DNA of 64,000 bases from Anaeramoeba flamelloides (GCA_027625915.1 JANTQA010000032.1:4340001-4404000); one strand, 5' to 3'; shown: positions 1-11,348, numbered from the stretch's first letter. A program made the numbers and translations. The notes: generated by a model not told the origin, from the letters alone.

Positions 1-2616
1 ACAACTTTTATTCTCAAAACCCAAATTTTAATCTCCAACAACAACAGAAACAGCAACAGCAACAGTTTAAACAACAAAACTCATTTCATAAACAAATGGG
101 ACAAAACCAGCAACAGCAACAGCAGCAACAGCAGCAGCAATTAAGAGAACGTGGACGAAACCAGACAATGTTTAATAAGAATAGAAAAAATAATACTATT
201 AATACTGTTAAAATCCAAAGGTCTCGATCTTTAAATTTTTTGGAAGAATTTAAAAATAGAAAAAAAGATTCAAAAAACTATCAATTATCCGAAATAATTG
301 AACACATACCAGAATTATGTAAAGACCAATTTGGATCAAGATTCATCCAACAAAAATTACAATATGCCTCGGATGAAGAAAAAGATGAAATTTTGAATCG
401 AATTGAATTTAAGGCAATTAATTTAATTAAGCATGTTTTTGGGAATTATGTAATTCAGAAATTTTTTGAATATGGTACATTTTTTCTTTCTTCTTTTTTT
501 TTTTTTTTTTTTTTTTTTCAAAAAGATTTTTGAAAGTGAATTTTAATATAAATTAAAAATAAATTCTTTCAAAAATTTAAACAAACCAAATCATCTTTAC
601 AAATAATTATCCATATCCATACCCGTATCCTTACACTTATTTCTCAATAGGATCAACTAAACATGTTTCAAGATTAATGAACCTCTTATTTGGGCATATT
701 TTTGAACTTTCCTTAGATATTTATGGCTGTAGAGTGGTTCAAAAAGCACTTGAGGTAGTCGATTTGGAATCAAAACATAAAGTCATTAAAGAATTATATG
801 GCAACGTTCTTCAATTGGTCTATGATCAAAATGGTAACCATGTAATCCAAAAATGTATCGAATGTCTCCCCAATACCGATGTTGAATTTATTATTAAAAT
901 TTTTGCAGAGAGAATTGAAACCTTAACAAAGCATCCCTTTGGATGTAGAGTCGTACAAAGAATTTTAAAATATTATACTGGAACACTTTTGGTAAAATAA
1001 TTTTCATTTCTTCATTTTTGATTTTTTCTTTATTTCAGCAACCAGACTCAGATCACATATCCTTACTTCATACCACAGACCGCAAACTCTTTCTTTTCCC
1101 CATATTTAGCATAAATTTACACACAATTTCAATTTTTTTTTTATATAAAATTCAAAATTACAAAATATTTTACATATTAAAAGTGGGTTTAAAAAATTCA
1201 AAACAAAAAGTTTTCATAATTCATTATAAAGCTTTTTTATTCAAGTTATTAAATCTCTTTTCTGTATCCTTTTTAAAACTTTTAGTTTTCACTTTTTGAA
1301 AATTACTAATTATTTAATTTTAAAAAAAGTTAATTACCTTTTAATAATGAAATTAATATGATGAGTTAAAGAAAAAAAAATTAAAACCTACATATCTCTA
1401 CATAAATCTCAAAACTCAAAATTATGATGAATTAAATGCCAAACAATAAAAGATCCAAATTTGAGTATCGTTGTTTATTAAAATAATAATTGGTTTTTAA
1501 TATAAAGTATTTGAAAAAAAAAAGCCAAAATTATTTAATTTGTTCTTGGTTAAAAAATGAAAATTTTTTAATTCCAAGAAATCACAAAAATAATTGTGAA
1601 AAGTTAAATAATTTAAAAAATTTCTTTTAATTGTTTTTAATTATTAGAATTAAAATAGTGATCAAATTAATATATTAAAATATTATAACCCAATAACCCA
1701 CCATTTTTATTTAGAAAAAAAACATTTCTAAAGTAAAAAGTCAAAAAAATTACAATCTTGTACAAAAATTTTAAACTTCATAATAGAAAAAAATCGAAAA
1801 TTATCTATAAAGATTCTGATGGATGTACTGAAAATTTTAAATGTTTTGCTTTTTTTAATAAATACTGTTACCAAAAAGAAACAAATTTTTATATATCTGA
1901 ATAAACAATCATTTTTCATTCAAATTCTTTTAACATTATTTTGTTAACATTTTGTTTAATCTGATTTTGATAAGTATCAATTACCGATAAAACCTTGAAA
2001 CCTAGTTGAGGATCATTATTGATGATATTGTTTCTTTTTTTTTTTTAAATAGATTGCTCTGATATTTAAAAAACTAGAAAATAATAATATTATTTACAAA
2101 AGAAACTTTTCTGTCCAGTAAATAAAAAAAAATATTTTGAAAAAAAAAAAATAGTAATTTGCTATCAATTAAAACTTTTAAATACTCGGATTGATTTTCA
2201 AATTTCATTTTATTGTAAATATTTGTTTTTAAGTAAACGATATTTCAAAAATTGTTACTCGTCTGAAATAATAAATTGAAATATATATTTAGTATTCAAT
2301 GAAAAATAATTTTTAAAGCTGGTTAATAATTCTATTTTTAATTATCCTAAACATATTAAAGCTTGGTATTGTAAAAATAAAATCAAAAACTAAAAAAAAA
2401 AGTGAATCACAATTTTTGAAATGAGTTTAGAAATTTTTTATTACTGGAATTTCAATGAAAAAAGGTTAACAAGAACATTCTTTGCTAATAAGTATATTCA
2501 TTTTAAATTACATTAAATAGTCGCAATTTTCTTAATAATTCTTTTTATTTTCAAAGTTACTTTTTTTTTTTTTCAAACTGATCTTTGGAAAAAAAACAAA
2601 AAAAAAAAAGAAAAAG

Positions 2617-2652
<36 letters not shown>

Positions 2653-3519
2653 AAAGAAAAAAAAAAAGAAAGAGAAAAGAGACAAAGAAAAAACAAAAGA
2701 AAAACAAAAATTTGAAAAGAAATTTGAAGAAAAAAAAAATTACAAAAAGAAAAAATAATTCTGATACAAAATTAGAATAAATTTTTCTGATCTAAGAATT
2801 ATCTCGATTATTTTGATAACAATATAGGACAAACCCCCAACAAAACTACTACCAGTAGCATTATAAAGTGAGTAAAAGTTTTTGGAAAAATATTTTAGTC
2901 TTATTTATTTTTTAAAATAATTGATCTTGAGAAAAACTAACATTTTTTTCATTTTAAATCCTAAATCCAACTTTTATTTATTTTTTTTATGCATTATTAT
3001 AATTGCTAATAACTAATTATTATTATCATCATTAATTTATAATTTTTTATTTTATTTAATAAACAATAATAGAACACCATCTTAGAAGAATTATTCGAAT
3101 TAGTAACGCCTTTTGTCAAAGAACAATATGGAAATTATGTTATTCAATTTTTATTAACAGAAGGTACAAGAAAACAAAAATCCTTAATTATTTCAAAAAT
3201 TATTCCAAATGTTCATGATTTTAGTCTTCATAAATTCGCTTCGAATGTTGTTGAAAAATGCCTTTTCAATGGAACCGACCAAGAAAAATCTCAAATTATT
3301 GATAAGATTTTAGAAAATGAAGGAGAAGCTTTAAAAGATATGATGAAGGACCAATATGGCAATTATGTTGTCCAAAAGATTTTAGATTTGGCCGATATAT
3401 CTGAAAGAAAGAGAATAGTAATTTGTATTAAACCACATCTTGATGAATTATCTAAATATAATTATGGTAAACATGTTGTGGAAAAGGTTAAAAAATTAGA
3501 TTCAACTTTATTCAACTAG
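1..3519 (+). CDS. PUM: Pumilio/PUF RNA-binding protein, 5' end outside window
   Basis: Three exons: <1-474, 651-991 and 3073-3519 (stop TAG at 3517-3519). The reading frame is open to the left edge, so the start is missing; 419 residues are visible. A Q-rich segment at about 50-140 precedes the PUF domain. Eight Pumilio repeats can be read, with RNA-contact pentads in order SRFIQ, NYVIQ, CRVVQ, NHVIQ, CRVVQ, NYVIQ, SNVVE, NYVVQ, then a terminal half repeat ending in KHVVEKVKKL. By established PUF knowledge these base-contacting residues match animal Pumilio, so the protein probably binds UGUANAUA-type motifs in mRNA 3' UTRs and represses translation or stability. Introns begin GTACAT and GTAAAA and end in AATAG. 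The junction phases (1, then 0) give uninterrupted homology: EYG|STKHV and GTLL|NTILEEL. The domain is complete and looks functional. Confidence 0.93.
475..650 (+). other. Pumilio intron 1 (176 bp)
   Basis: Donor GTACAT, acceptor TCAATAG, phase 1. It contains a long T tract just after the donor. It is a typical short AT-rich intron with no repeat insertion recognised. Confidence 0.85.
992..3072 (+). other. Pumilio intron 2 (2.1 kb), repeat-filled
   Basis: Donor GTAAAA, acceptor ATAATAG, phase 0, placed by Pumilio homology on both sides. It carries one complete R1 MITE copy (2245-2890, reverse), including an A-rich tract around 2580-2750. The rest is AT-rich sequence with no reading frame I recognise. 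Confidence 0.85.
2245..2890 (-). mobile_element. R1 MITE, complete copy, reverse orientation
   Basis: Ends carry an inverted motif: TTTCAAAAATTGTTACTCG near 2247 and AAAGTGAGTAAAAG near 2862. A third, internal copy of the motif (GTGAATCACAATTTTTGAAA) lies near 2402. The same three-part layout is seen at 26315-26915, 58865-59465 and 4975-5555. No coding capacity, so probably a non-autonomous DNA transposon. Confidence 0.7.
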
Positions 3520-4194
3520 TTTGATTGAAATATAAACATACACATATACATACACATACACACATAAATACATACATATTTATATATATATATATATATT
3601 AATATTACCAATTGAATATATATTTTTTTTTTAAAAAAATTTTCTTAATAATTCTCTTTTTTTAATTAAAACAAGATAAATGATTAAATAAATTCAATAA
3701 AACAAAAATAATCGGAACAAAATTGTAATAATATTATTTTAAAAATAAAATTATAAAAAATATAAAAAAATAATCAAAATCAGAAAATTTTGTTATCAAT
3801 CAAAAATCCCCAAAAATCAATTTATATTCTTTTAAAGATTTTACATTCAATAATTCATTTATAATTTTATTTTTATTATGATTTGAAGAAACACGAAAAT
3901 TGTTAAAACAAAGATTTGATAATATTTTATAGATCAAGGTATTATTCTTCAGATCATAAAAATTTAAAATTACTAACATGAAATTGTCTATAAATATGGA
4001 TAACTTTAAAAGCATTATTAGTATTTTTTTTTCATTTAATTTTTTATTTTTTTCTTGTTTTAATAAATCATTTATTTGTATTGATCCAATAAATAGAAAT
4101 TATTATTTTTGCCTTATTTTTATTTTTTTAAAAAATCAAACATTATCATTTGAAATTCATTGATAATTTTTTTTTTCTTCAGTTTATTGATTTC

Positions 4195-4955
4195 TTTCTA
4201 AATGTTGATTTATGAGGGGGGGGAGTATATCTGTATTTGTATATATATCCTTACAATTTCATCTAAAGATCTTATATATAAATAAAATTTTCTTCCAGTC
4301 AAAGTGGTATCCAAAAAAAAAAGTTTTTTTCAAAAATCAAATTTTTTTTATAATTGACACTTGAAGATTAACTCAGAAATAAGTAGAATAACACACACCA
4401 AAGAATAGTTGGTATTCTATATGAAATACAATTAAGAAATCAATGATTTTTCTTAAAATTGAAAAACATAAATTCTCATTAGCTTATTGAGAAAAACAAC
4501 ATGTTCATTTTGATCGTACAATTTATGATCCAAAAAAAATTCTAATATAAAACAAAATGATTTCTCTACAATCATTTTCACCTTTTCAGTAACCATAGAA
4601 TAAAAGGTTTTTATTTTTTTTACATAGTAACAATAGATCTTGTAATAAAAAAACAATTTGCTAATGAATTAAATAAGTGTTTAAAAAATAATCGAAAAAA
4701 AGAAAAAAAAAACAAAAAAGTGAAAAAATGATTGAAATTTATAATTCCCAAAATAATTTTTTTCTTCTAATATCCATTTAAACTCTTTAAACACATGTAT
4801 TTTAATCTATTATAACTATACCATTTTTACTCGAAAAAGGTTTGTAAAAAAAAATCAAAAAAAGAGATAAGTATTTCTTTTGAAATATTGATTTATGAGG
4901 GGGGGGTATATATTTATTTGTATACAGATCCTTATAATTTCATATAAAGGTATTT
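4195..4955 (+). repeat. Direct repeat pair with G8 tract (4195-4275 and 4880-4955)
   Basis: Two similar blocks of about 75 bp start TGATTTATGA followed by eight G residues (4216-4223 and 4899-4906), then TGTATTTGTATA-like and TTCATCTAAAG-like sequence. The first block abuts a MITE-5 partial copy and the second abuts an R1 copy. Origin unknown; possibly the edge of an older repeat. Confidence 0.55.
4285..4850 (-). mobile_element. MITE-5 partial copy
   Basis: Starts with CCAGTCAAAGTGG, a diverged form of the MITE-5 terminal motif. It then runs parallel to the reverse complement of the right part of the full copy at 5849-6551 and to 56845-57330. Shared blocks include AACTCAGAAATAAGTAGAA and TATTGAGAAAAACAA. 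The left terminus is missing. Confidence 0.6.
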
Positions 4956-4974
4956 TATTTGAATATGAACTATT

Positions 4975-5359
4975 TTTAAAAAATTTTTACTCACTTTATA
5001 ATGTTAAAGCAAGTTGTTTGAGGATTTATTCAAATATTCTTTTATCAATAAAAATATTTTCAACTTTTTGGATCAGTTTCATTTTTTCTAATTTAGTTAA
5101 ATTTTTGTTTTGCTTTTTCAATTTTCCAAATTTTTTGTTTAGCTTTTACAAATTTAATTCAAATTTTTGTTTTTCTTTTCTTTTTCTTTTTTTTCTTTTT
5201 TTTTTTTTATTTTTTTTTGCAAAAGATCATTTCGAAAAAAAAAAGATCTTTGAAAAGACAAATAATTACTCAGAAAATTGAGACAATCTAATGTCTTTTA
5301 AAATGAATTTAATGGTTAGCAAAAAATCTTGTTGTTAACTTTTTTTCAGTGAAAGTGCC

Positions 5360-5397
<38 letters not shown>

Positions 5398-5555
5398 TAA
5401 TACTATTTCAAAAATTGTGACTCACTTTTTTTCAGTTTTTGGTTTTATTGTTTTTTAATTTGTAAAATATCAGGTTTTTGAATCCAAATACTAAAAAAAC
5501 TTTAAAATCAAATCAATTAATTAAAAGAAAATATTTAGGTATTTGGCGTGAAAAA
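4975..5555 (+). mobile_element. R1 MITE copy, forward
   Basis: Opens with TTTTTACTCACTTTATAATG near 4983. The internal motif ATTTCAAAAATTGTGACTCAC lies near 5405 and a degraded right end (TATTTGGCGTG) near 5545. A TA microsatellite at 5364-5395 lies between. Long T-rich reading frames here are low complexity, not genes. Confidence 0.6.
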
Positions 5556-5848
5556 AAAAACATTTAAAAAAAAACTTCAAAAAACTTTAAAGTAACTTCA
5601 AAAAAATAAAGATGATTTTTAACCAACAAAATTTAGCAAATGGAGTAAAATTACAAATGTTTAAATCAATATGCATTAGCCAATTATTTTATATATTAGT
5701 TATATTTAATCCAACCCAAAAATATTTCGACTCAATTGATGTTTGGATAAATAAAAAGATAACAAAATTCTTAAAAATTAATCCACACTTCCCCAAAGAT
5801 AATCAATAAAACCGAAGCAAAAATTGACCAAGTCAGAATTTCAATATA

Positions 5849-6551
5849 AACTATTTTTCAGTCAAAGGGGCCCAGTTATAATGGTAAAATACATGTGATT
5901 AAAGTTTTTACATAGATATTAGAAGAAAAATTTTATTTTGCAAATTATCAAAATTGAAATCATTTTTTCACATTTCTACACATTTTTGTTTTTTTTTTTT
6001 GTTTTTTTTTTTAAAAACATCATTCATTTGCAAAAAATTTTTTATTGCAAGATCAATGGTCACTTGGTAAAAATGTGATATTCTAATGTCATTGAAACCA
6101 TGTAAAGATTGTTGAGAAACCATATCGATTTCGATTGCAACTCAATTCGATCTTTGATCTTGATATTTGTTTAATAAATTTGAAAAATTTCCACGTCATT
6201 TTCCTTTCATTTTTCAAATAGAGACCACAAATACCAACAAACTTCGTTTGGGGGCTTAATTTCTAAAAGAAAAGTATGGAAAACGAAGTGAAAAATGTTT
6301 CATATTTATTATTCGAATACCAGTAGAAGTTCAAAACGAACATCGTTGTTTTACTCAATAGGGCCCTAAGAATTTGAGTTTTTCAATTTTTAAGAAAATT
6401 TATTGATTAATTAGTTTTCTTCAAGAAATATATCAACATTTCTTTTAGGTGTATTATTCTCTTTATTTCTTATTTGTTCTTCAAAGGTCAATTATATAAA
6501 ATAATTGATATTTGAAAAAAACGTTGGGCCCCTTTGACTGAAACAGAGTTT
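5849..6551 (+). mobile_element. MITE-5, full-length copy inside LINE copy A
   Basis: Terminal inverted repeat of about 28 bp: the left end reads AACTATTTTTCAGTCAAAGG and continues GGCCCA. The right end, reverse-complemented, reads AACTCTGTTTCAGTCAAAGG and continues GGCCCA. TATA-like sequence flanks both sides, as expected for a TA target. Length about 700 bp with no transposase. Partial copies lie at 4285, 43265, 53075, 56035, 56845, 58450 and 63480. Confidence 0.82.
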
Positions 6552-6788
6552 ATAAAAGAAGATATAAACTCAAAAAGAAATTATAAATTCTTGTTTTTAG
6601 ACCTATATCCAAAATTTTAAAGTTTTCAAAAAAGGATAATGAAAATATTAATTGGGAAATAGAAAACTTAAAATTATTAGAATTAAATCTAAACCAATTT
6701 AGAGATAACTTGATAATAAATTTTTCTGGATGGAAAGGCCAAGAACATTTAAAAATTATTAGATATAACAATAAAATAAATAAACAGT

Positions 6789-6876
6789 CGTGTCTAGGTT
6801 TTTTTTAATTTAAGAAATAAACAGAATAATTTATAAATTTTCTCTTTATTTATTAAATTAAAAAAAACATTACGAC
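6789..6876. mobile_element. Foldback module (H1 type) in LINE copy A
   Basis: A short palindrome whose arms are TTTAATTTAAGAAATAAAC and its near-complement, followed by ATTACGACAAAA. It sits where LINE copies B and C also carry foldback modules, between AAACAGTCGTGTC and GACAAAAAATATTTAAAATG. It lacks most of the conserved leader seen at 31608 and 31973. Confidence 0.65.
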
Positions 6877-7287
6877 AAAAAATATTTAAAATGGAAAGGA
6901 TCAACTTCAATTTTAAAACTACGAAACTTCACAAATTATTTAAACAGATATTATTATGTTTATGATAAGAATAAAATAAAAACAAAATCATGTAACTTGT
7001 GTAAAAAATACCATAACACATAAATAGATGAAGATACCGATCATTTTTTATAGAATTGCCTGCTCTATAAAAAGAACCAAAAAATCTGGATTAAAGAATT
7101 AATCCAAATAAATAAAAAAAATAATAATAATATCTTTGATATTGTTCAAAATAAAGATTCATTATTCATCTTCTCATTGGCTAATGATAAAGAAAATTAT
7201 GATTCTCTATTAAAATTTCTAAACAAAAATTTAGAAATTAGGTTTGTAAGAGGAAATTAATTTCCTCCCTTCAAAATAATAATAATA

Positions 7288-7375
7288 AAAAATATCCGGT
7301 TTTTCTGAATTCAGAATCATTTAAAAGTGAATTACAAATCAGATTTAATTATTTCTTGTTCTTGGATACTAACGA

Positions 7376-7408
<33 letters not shown>

Positions 7409-7437
7409 TTTAAGATTAGTTACACTTTTTGAAATGG
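7288..7437 (+). mobile_element. R1 MITE fragment
   Basis: Matches the right third of the R1 copy at 26315-26915: AATATCCGG, then AAAAGTGAATTAC..ATCA and TTGTTCTTGGATACTAA, then a TA microsatellite and the terminal-like TTAGTTACACTTTTTGAAATG. It directly follows the LINE copy A tail. Confidence 0.6.
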
Positions 7438-7751
7438 TTTATATTATGATAAATCTATAAATGAGAGAAGAGGAAAAATAAATACAATACAAAAAAATAC
7501 CATTTCTTTTTAATGTTGTTTCATGAGCAAAATCAATAAATAATTCATTTTTTTATTTTGAATTTTTATTGAATTTAATATGTTTATGTTTTCGAAAAAT
7601 ATAAAACTTATAAAGAGAAAGCAATATCTAAAAAATGGTACAAGAGCTCAAAAAAGTTATAAAATATATTTCAGTAATTTAAAATAATTTGAATGGATCA
7701 AAACAGAAATTAATAAAAAAAATTTCTTTTGATTTTAGATAATAAAAAGAT

Positions 7752-8508
7752 AATAACCACAATTCCAAAAATTTGGACACAATTTAACTGGTTGTTAGAA
7801 TAACAATACTCCACTTAACATTCAATTTGGGTATAATTTAGATTTTACAAATTTTTTCATTTTTTGTCTTTTTTGTTTTGTTTTCATTTCCTTTTTTTCA
7901 TTTACGTAATCTATTTTGTTAAATCTGGAAATTGTTATTTGATTAATAGTTGATAGATCTCCAGTGTTGAATTTCTTCAAAATAGAAAAATCAGTTACAA
8001 TTCGTTGATGGTATCTTATTATTTAATTGATCAATAATTGTAGGGGAAATTTCAACAAATTTAACCATTAAAGTATTATGTTCAGCTTGTTTCATTATTT
8101 TGGACACACATTTTTTTTTTTTTTTGGTTTATATTTTTTTCTTTTATTTAGATGAAAATAATTACTTATTTTTATTTATTTTTTTTATTTTCAAGGGAGG
8201 AAATTAATTCCCTCTTACAATCCTAATTTCTTAATTTTTGTTTAAGGATTTCTATAAAGAATAATTATTTTCTTTATCATTAACCAATGATTAGATAAAT
8301 AATGAGTCTTTATTACAAATAATATCTTAGATATTATTCTTATTGTTTTTGTTAATTTGAATTATTTCGAAAATGATTACTTATAAAAACATTAATACTA
8401 GATAACTTAAATGTGGTTTAAGATTACTTTTGGAAAAATATAATATATTGAGTTTGTTTTTTTGTATAGTTCTGATTTTGGGTGTGTTCAAATTTTTGGA
8501 ATGGAGTT
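7752..8508 (-). mobile_element. MITE-2 (Tc1/mariner-like ends), interrupted by LINE copy D
   Basis: Left end ATTCCAAAAATTTGGACACA at 7761 and right end TGTGTTCAAATTTTTGGAAT at 8483 form inverted termini. The internal motif CATTATTTTGGACACACA near 8093 matches, inverted, the second copy at 38041-38580. Without the LINE insertion the element is about 540 bp, as is the second copy. Non-coding. Confidence 0.75.
8170..8368 (-). mobile_element. LINE copy D, 5'-truncated 3' end with target-site duplication
   Basis: Reverse-strand copy of the LINE 3' end (compare 7100-7290), beginning with the tail and the GGGAGGAAATTAATTCCCTC 3' UTR block. It is flanked by GAAAATAATTACTTAT (8154-8169) and GAAAATGATTACTTAT (8369-8384), a 16-bp duplication with one mismatch. 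The matching empty sequence occurs once in the other MITE-2 copy. This is the classic signature of target-primed reverse transcription. Confidence 0.8.
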
Positions 8509-8769
8509 TAGATGTACTTTTTGGCTTTATTGGAAAAATCCATTTAAAACAAGAAAAACTCTTTTAGATTGAATAAAAAAATTAAACATTAAGGATTTGA
8601 CAAATTAAAAAATAGAAAATTTTTATTGTTTTATTTTTTGAGAGAAAGGAGTAATTAAAGAAAATTTTAACAATAAAACTAACGAGTTGAAAAAAAAAGT
8701 ATTGAAAGATTAAATATAAAAAAATAATATCACTTTCATGACCGAAATAAAATCTAATGGTATGTAGTT

Positions 8770-9260
8770 AGACTTTTATCAATTTAAGAAATAAGAAGAA
8801 ATTTTTTGTAATTTTTTTTTACATTTATAAATTAACAAAGTATCAATGATAGGTTTTCTAGAATTCAAAAGAATTGAGTAAAATCTTTGATTTTTTTCCA
8901 TACTTTTAAATTAAAAAAAGCGCCGTTAGGCTTTCTTTATTTTTATGTTTATTTGGAAAATTGATTGATTTTCATTAGGTTATTTTTACTTTTTGAAATA
9001 AACCGAAAAATTATTAAAATTTTCTGTTCATTTCAAAAAGTAAAAAAAAACCTAGAACACTTAACAAATAAAACAGAAAACCTCAAGAAAACCCAGTCAC
9101 TCTACGGTACTTTAATACACTTTTCGTTAACTTTTCTAGAATTCAAAGGAATTAAAGGAAAGAAAATCGATTTTACTCAAAAATTTTGAATTCTACAAGA
9201 GCTAGGCACTTTAAAACACTTATCGTTAACTTTTCCAGGGTTTTAATTAATTGAGAAAAA
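8770..9260. repeat. Cluster of foldback modules
   Basis: At least three palindromic modules: an H3-type segment (CTAGAATTCAAAAGAATTGA) near 8857; an H2-type palindrome at about 8979-9050 (TTACTTTTTGAAATAAAC against its complement TTCATTTCAAAAAGTAA); and an H3-type module around 9125-9200. Leader-like fragments CACTCTACGGTAC and AGCTAGGCACTTT occur at about 9096 and 9200. Related to the modules inside LINE copies at 31608-32568 and 38600-39575. Confidence 0.6.
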
Positions 9261-9964
9261 GCTTTTGAATCATGAAGAATCATCATTAACTTTTTTTCAT
9301 TTTTTTTTTTTTTGATGAGAAAATCACTTGTTTTCCTAACAAAAACAATAATTATATATATATATATAAATTAGTTAACCTTTCCAGAAGATAAAAGAAA
9401 AAAGTAAAATATAAGATTTTTATGAATTATTTTGAATCCAAGAGAACACAGGTAATTTATAGCAATGTATGATATGGGTTTTTTTTAATATTTCATTGAA
9501 TAGTGATGATTTATCAATATTTTAAAGAGTCTTATTTAATATCGGGAAGTGACCATGTTTTTATTAATTTTTGAAACAAAAAAAAAAAAATTAGAGATTT
9601 TCTTTTAATTTCTCAAATAAAAAAAGCTAAAGTGAGTTTTCCATTATTTATAAAAATTGAAAAAAACTTTACTTTTACTCAATTCTTTTAAATTCTTGAA
9701 AAAATATGGACATTTCCAACTTGTACTCTTTTTTAATTGAGTAATTTGAGTATTTTTCTGCCAATTTTCCAATCCTTTAGACTTTATTGATTTTCAATTA
9801 ATATTTCAAAATTCATTCCACCCCCCCAAAGGAAGAAATCTGATTAATAAAAACCAGTTCTATTTTAAGGTACCAGTTTTGAATGAAAATCAAGACATAA
9901 AAAAATCTCATGTTATGACACATTTTTTTATTTTTTTTTATATACAAACTATTAAAGTTAAATA

Positions 9965-10045
9965 CGAATTTTGACCCTTAATTTGGAATTTTTTTGTGCC
10001 TTAAATTTTTTAGAAAGTTTATTTCTTAATTGTGGAACTTACTGT
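9965..10045. mobile_element. Half copy of palindromic CAGTC MITE
   Basis: Contains TTTGTGCCTTAAATTTTTTA and ends TGTGGAACTTACTGTA, matching the right half of the palindromic element at 57689-57885. The left half is absent or degraded. Confidence 0.5.
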
Positions 10046-10149
10046 AATCCGAACCTAAAATATTTAATTTTGGGATTAATTTGGATTTTCTTTTGTAAAT
10101 GGTTTTCCATACAGAACAAATTTAATCCCCTGTTTAATAAAAAATCTTA

Positions 10150-10320
10150 GTACCACTCCAAGTGATTTATAATGAGTTTATAATTTTTTCATTGATCCAT
10201 CTACCAATATCTTTGTAATCATTTCCAGTTGAAGTTTACTTAAATCTTCTTTTATATATCGTTATTCTGACAGTATCAATTTTTGCCTCAGTTTTATAAA
10301 TATATTATTTAGTGTGAACT
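10150..10320 (-). mobile_element. LINE copy E, rearranged fragments
   Basis: On the reverse strand one frame reads KTEAKIDTVRITIYKRR and another reads YKDIGRWINEKIIN. Both match LINE copy B segments but in swapped order, so this is two small LINE pieces joined or a rearranged copy. Confidence 0.5.
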
Positions 10321-11348
10321 TATTCACAAAAAATTTGTTATTGTTTTTTATTTATCAAAGCATCTATTAAATTGGACTCTCTTTATGCGAGGTCAATATT
10401 TCCAACTCATATAACAGTAAAAACTGCAAAACCAATTAAAAGAATTGAATTTTTAACCCATTAGAAAAAATCCTTTCTTTAAAAATAAAAAGAACTTTTT
10501 CGAAATTATTATTGAACTTTTCAAAAATTGAATTTTAAGTGACTGTTTTTGTCTAGCCAAATAACAAGTTATAAGAGTTCTTTTGGTATATGTTTTTTTT
10601 TTTTTAGTTTTTTTATTATTTGGATTGAGACAAAAATCTTGTTTTATTTTCGATATTTTTTTTCAATTGAAAATTAATTTCAATTATTGATCATTTGATA
10701 GCAAATTATCAGAAAACATAATAAAATGTCAAGATAGAGGATTTGAATTTTTCAAAAAGCACATGGGAAATAAATCCAAATAGATAACAGGAGAACTACT
10801 CTGGTGATAGACATTATTATCTTCTATTGAATAATAAGTAGATATATTTTTATTATTTCATTTTCGTTATATTTTTTAAGTGGATGATAAAACGAAAAAA
10901 TAAAAAATGATACTCAAAGATCATATTGGACAAAAATTTTATCAAAAATCAAATTCACTTGTCTCAGTTCCCAAAGAACTTTTCGTTGTTTGACATTTCT
11001 ACTTGTTTTTTGGAAACTAGAAAATATTTTTTCTTAACTTCTGTACTTTACTCAGAAATAAGAATAAAAACTGAACGAGGGCAACCAAAAGTTCTAATGT
11101 GACAAAATTTGATTTTACCCAAATTAACTAACAAGAAAAAAAAAAATTATTTCATTTTTGTTCACCTAATTTTGAAAAATTCAAATTTGTTGAAAAAAGA
11201 CAAAAAATTTTTTTCCTCCAAGTTAATTTTCTTTTTGACTTGAATTAGCATTTTACCACAAACGTAAAAATCTCAAAAGTAAAAAAACACAAAAGAGTAA
11301 TCATTGTTTGTCATAAAAAAAAAAATAAAAAAAAAAATAAATTTAGGA

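Larger units (their letters stand above)
5605..7290 (+). mobile_element. LINE copy A, 5'-truncated and interrupted
   Basis: Non-LTR retrotransposon remnant. 5612-5809 encodes a post-RT segment (DVWINKKITKFLKINPHFPK) matching LINE copy B. After the MITE-5 insertion the thumb/connection part resumes, followed by a C-terminal zinc-knuckle region near 6990-7090 (CNLCKK...DHFL-like, with stops) and a 3' UTR near 7245 ending in an AAT-rich tail. No catalytic RT motif lies within it. Breaks in the frame show it is dead. Two elements, MITE-5 at 5849-6551 and a foldback module at 6789-6876, are inserted into it. Confidence 0.75.
3520..11348. other. Intergenic repeat region between Pumilio and RGS-DUF547
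   Basis: No host gene is recognised in these 7.8 kb. The region is a patchwork of R1 and MITE-5 copies, LINE copies A, D and E, a mariner-type MITE (MITE-2), foldback modules and TA microsatellites (for example 5364-5395 and 7377-7400). Stretches at 3520-4190, 9270-9960 and 10330-11340 are AT-rich sequence in which I see nothing specific. Confidence 0.7.

Noticed and set aside
4895-5281. 128-codon Phe-rich ORF
   Set aside because: Lies in the R1 MITE and a poly-T tract; the frame starts without ATG and has no domain.
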